Positions 63,037 to 64,000 of a DNA stretch of 64,000 nt are shown in pieces. The notes beneath the pieces are model-generated. The model was given only the letters and a program-made list of their open reading frames with translations. It was not told where the DNA came from and made no database searches. Source of the stretch: Streptococcus marimammalium DSM 18627 (GTDB lineage Bacteria > Bacillota > Bacilli > Lactobacillales > Streptococcaceae); assembly GCF_000380045.1 (NCBI RefSeq), contig NZ_KB904340.1, positions 62,001 through 126,000 of the forward strand, written 5' to 3'. The number at the start of each line of letters is the position of its first letter. Positions within the stretch are counted from its first letter, which is position 1. Made by a program: the position numbers and the translations under genes.

Positions 63037-64000
63037 AATTGTCATCTAATAAGTCGTTTTCTAATTTTTTAATAACGTCTTTTAATAATTCTTTATTGAG
63101 ATTGTATTTAACATTATCATCAGTTTTATTAATTGTTAAGAGTTTAGAATTGATTAATTTTTGGATGTGAAAGGTCACCGCAGAACTCGTTATTCCAAGA
63201 TTTTCTGCAATGGCTTTAATCTTAATGTTCGGTTTTGTTGAAGCAATAAGAATGTCATACCTAGTAACATCACTAATCACCTTTAATAAGGTTGTTAAAT
63301 CATCGTTATCAAGTTGCTCTTTAGTATCTAATAACTCAGTGATTTTACTAGAAACTGTAATAAAACTTGGTAGATTAGTCAGTGAAGAATATTGGATAAT
63401 ACTTAAAACAATTAAATAAGGACTTAAAAAGAAAATTTTATAGGGTGAATCAAGTAACTTTGAAACAAATTCTTCTCCAATTGTCCCAACTTTGAGAAGT
63501 GTCTTTTCAATCTCAAATGTTTTAGCAAATTCTTCACGCTCTTTTTGGTACTTTTGATAAAAAGGCTGGTATATTGGTTGGAAGGTAAGGATAAGGTCAC
63601 AAAGACCAGTCATAAACTCTTGAGGATGCTTAAAGGCTTGCAGCCAATACCATTTTTCATCGGCTTTTAAATCCGATGTTTCAATCATAGTGATGTAGTC
63701 GAAATCTTTTTCAGTTGTCTCTGAAAAATCATTACTAAGTAATAACGATAAAACATATTTAACTTCCTCTTTACTTAGATTTTTAAATAAAGCCACTACT
63801 TCTTTAATTGTTTTTGGATCTTTCTTTTGATTAAGAAGGTAAAAATACAAGGTTAATGTAATGGAACTATTATAAGGTACAGTAAGATAATATTGTTTCA
63901 TTTCTTCATGATATTCAGAAAAAAAAGCTGTTAGCTGTTCAACATCTGATAGTGTCTCTGATAATAATTCTTTTTGCTTGCTTGTCATCTCTGCAAGATA
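63035..64000 (-). CDS. ArsR-like winged-helix regulator, 5' end at window edge
   Basis: At least 317 residues. The C-terminal 90 form an ArsR-type winged helix: LLKVISDVTRYDILIASTKP, KIKAIAENLGITSSAVTFHI and QKLINSKLLTINKTDDNVKY. The large N-terminal part (about 220 residues, helical) is not recognised and may sense a ligand or mediate dimerisation. The ATG at 63988 has no ribosome binding site, and the frame stays open to base 64000, so the true start probably lies outside the window. Targets are unknown. Confidence 0.8.
   Translation of the reverse strand, partial: YLAEMTSKQKELLSETLSDVEQLTAFFSEYHEEMKQYYLTVPYNSSITLTLYFYLLNQKKDPKTIKEVVALFKNLSKEEVKYVLSLLLSNDFSETTEKDFDYITMIETSDLKADEKWYWLQAFKHPQEFMTGLCDLILTFQPIYQPFYQKYQKEREEFAKTFEIEKTLLKVGTIGEEFVSKLLDSPYKIFFLSPYLIVLSIIQYSSLTNLPSFITVSSKITELLDTKEQLDNDDLTTLLKVISDVTRYDILIASTKPNIKIKAIAENLGITSSAVTFHIQKLINSKLLTINKTDDNVKYNLNKELLKDVIKKLENDLLDDN

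Noticed and set aside
1-64000. CRISPR arrays, tRNA and rRNA genes
   Set aside because: No regularly spaced 20-40 base repeats with unique spacers were seen, and no tRNA or rRNA signature was recognised. The three satD repeats have a 28-base period but only 6-base gaps.

Overview
The window reads as a low-GC Streptococcus chromosome. The evidence is a run of core genes with typical streptococcal content and order: the guaA 3' end, ylxM-ffh-satD, busR-busAB, xerS with a difSL-like site, topA-dprA-rnhB-rbgA, fhs, coaB-coaC with an ECF S component, and tdk-prfA-prmC-tsaC-glyA. Species cannot be settled from sequence reading alone; a pyogenic-group relative is my best guess.

Layout. 1-87 is the end of guaA. 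76-10447 is a genomic island bounded by a perfect 11-bp direct repeat whose left copy forms the last codons of guaA. It holds a frameshifted relaxase, a small HTH regulator, an intact type I restriction-modification locus (hsdR-hsdS-prrC-hsdM) carrying a PrrC-type anticodon nuclease, and a ruined dinD. No integrase remains. 10.5-15.8 kb is an accessory strip: GNAT and membrane-protein remnants, an alkylation-repair-like gene with one nonsense codon, a serine hydrolase, an RDD protein, a SAP-domain gene with one nonsense codon, and an XRE regulator/DUF6773 pair. 16.0-19.9 kb is nrdF-nrdI-nrdE, where NrdF has lost three metal ligands (Val, Pro, Lys in place of Glu), the signature of the metal-free class Ie ribonucleotide reductase. 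The operon has a long structured leader ending in an attenuator-like hairpin. 20-33.7 kb holds an EEP-family protein, a GntR regulator, the c-di-AMP-responsive busR/busAB osmolyte module, ylxM-ffh, satD preceded by three phased operators, several small conserved genes, and a MerR regulator with a 19-bp promoter spacer.

At 32516-32546 lies a 31-bp difSL-like chromosome dimer resolution site followed by xerS, so this is the replication terminus. Genes left of it are almost all on +, and genes right of it (33.8-52.4 kb and 56.3-61.4 kb) are almost all on -. That fits leading-strand co-orientation on both replichores.

Right of dif: a Bce-type two-component/ABC detoxification module, a lactate oxidase fragment, trmFO, topA, dprA, rnhB, rbgA, a lipoprotein, a stand-alone ATP-cone protein, a GNAT, asd, an unassigned small RNA with its own promoter and terminator, cls and fhs. 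Then come the coaB-coaC-ECF operon and pgm on +, and a lysozyme-like gene and the glyA-tsaC-prmC-prfA-tdk operon on -. A decayed strip (DUF4176 and AAA ATPase pseudogenes) precedes a 4-oxalocrotonate tautomerase and an ArsR-like regulator that runs off the window.

The most striking systems are the metal-free RNR operon with its structured leader and the restriction-linked anticodon nuclease that backs up the type I enzyme.
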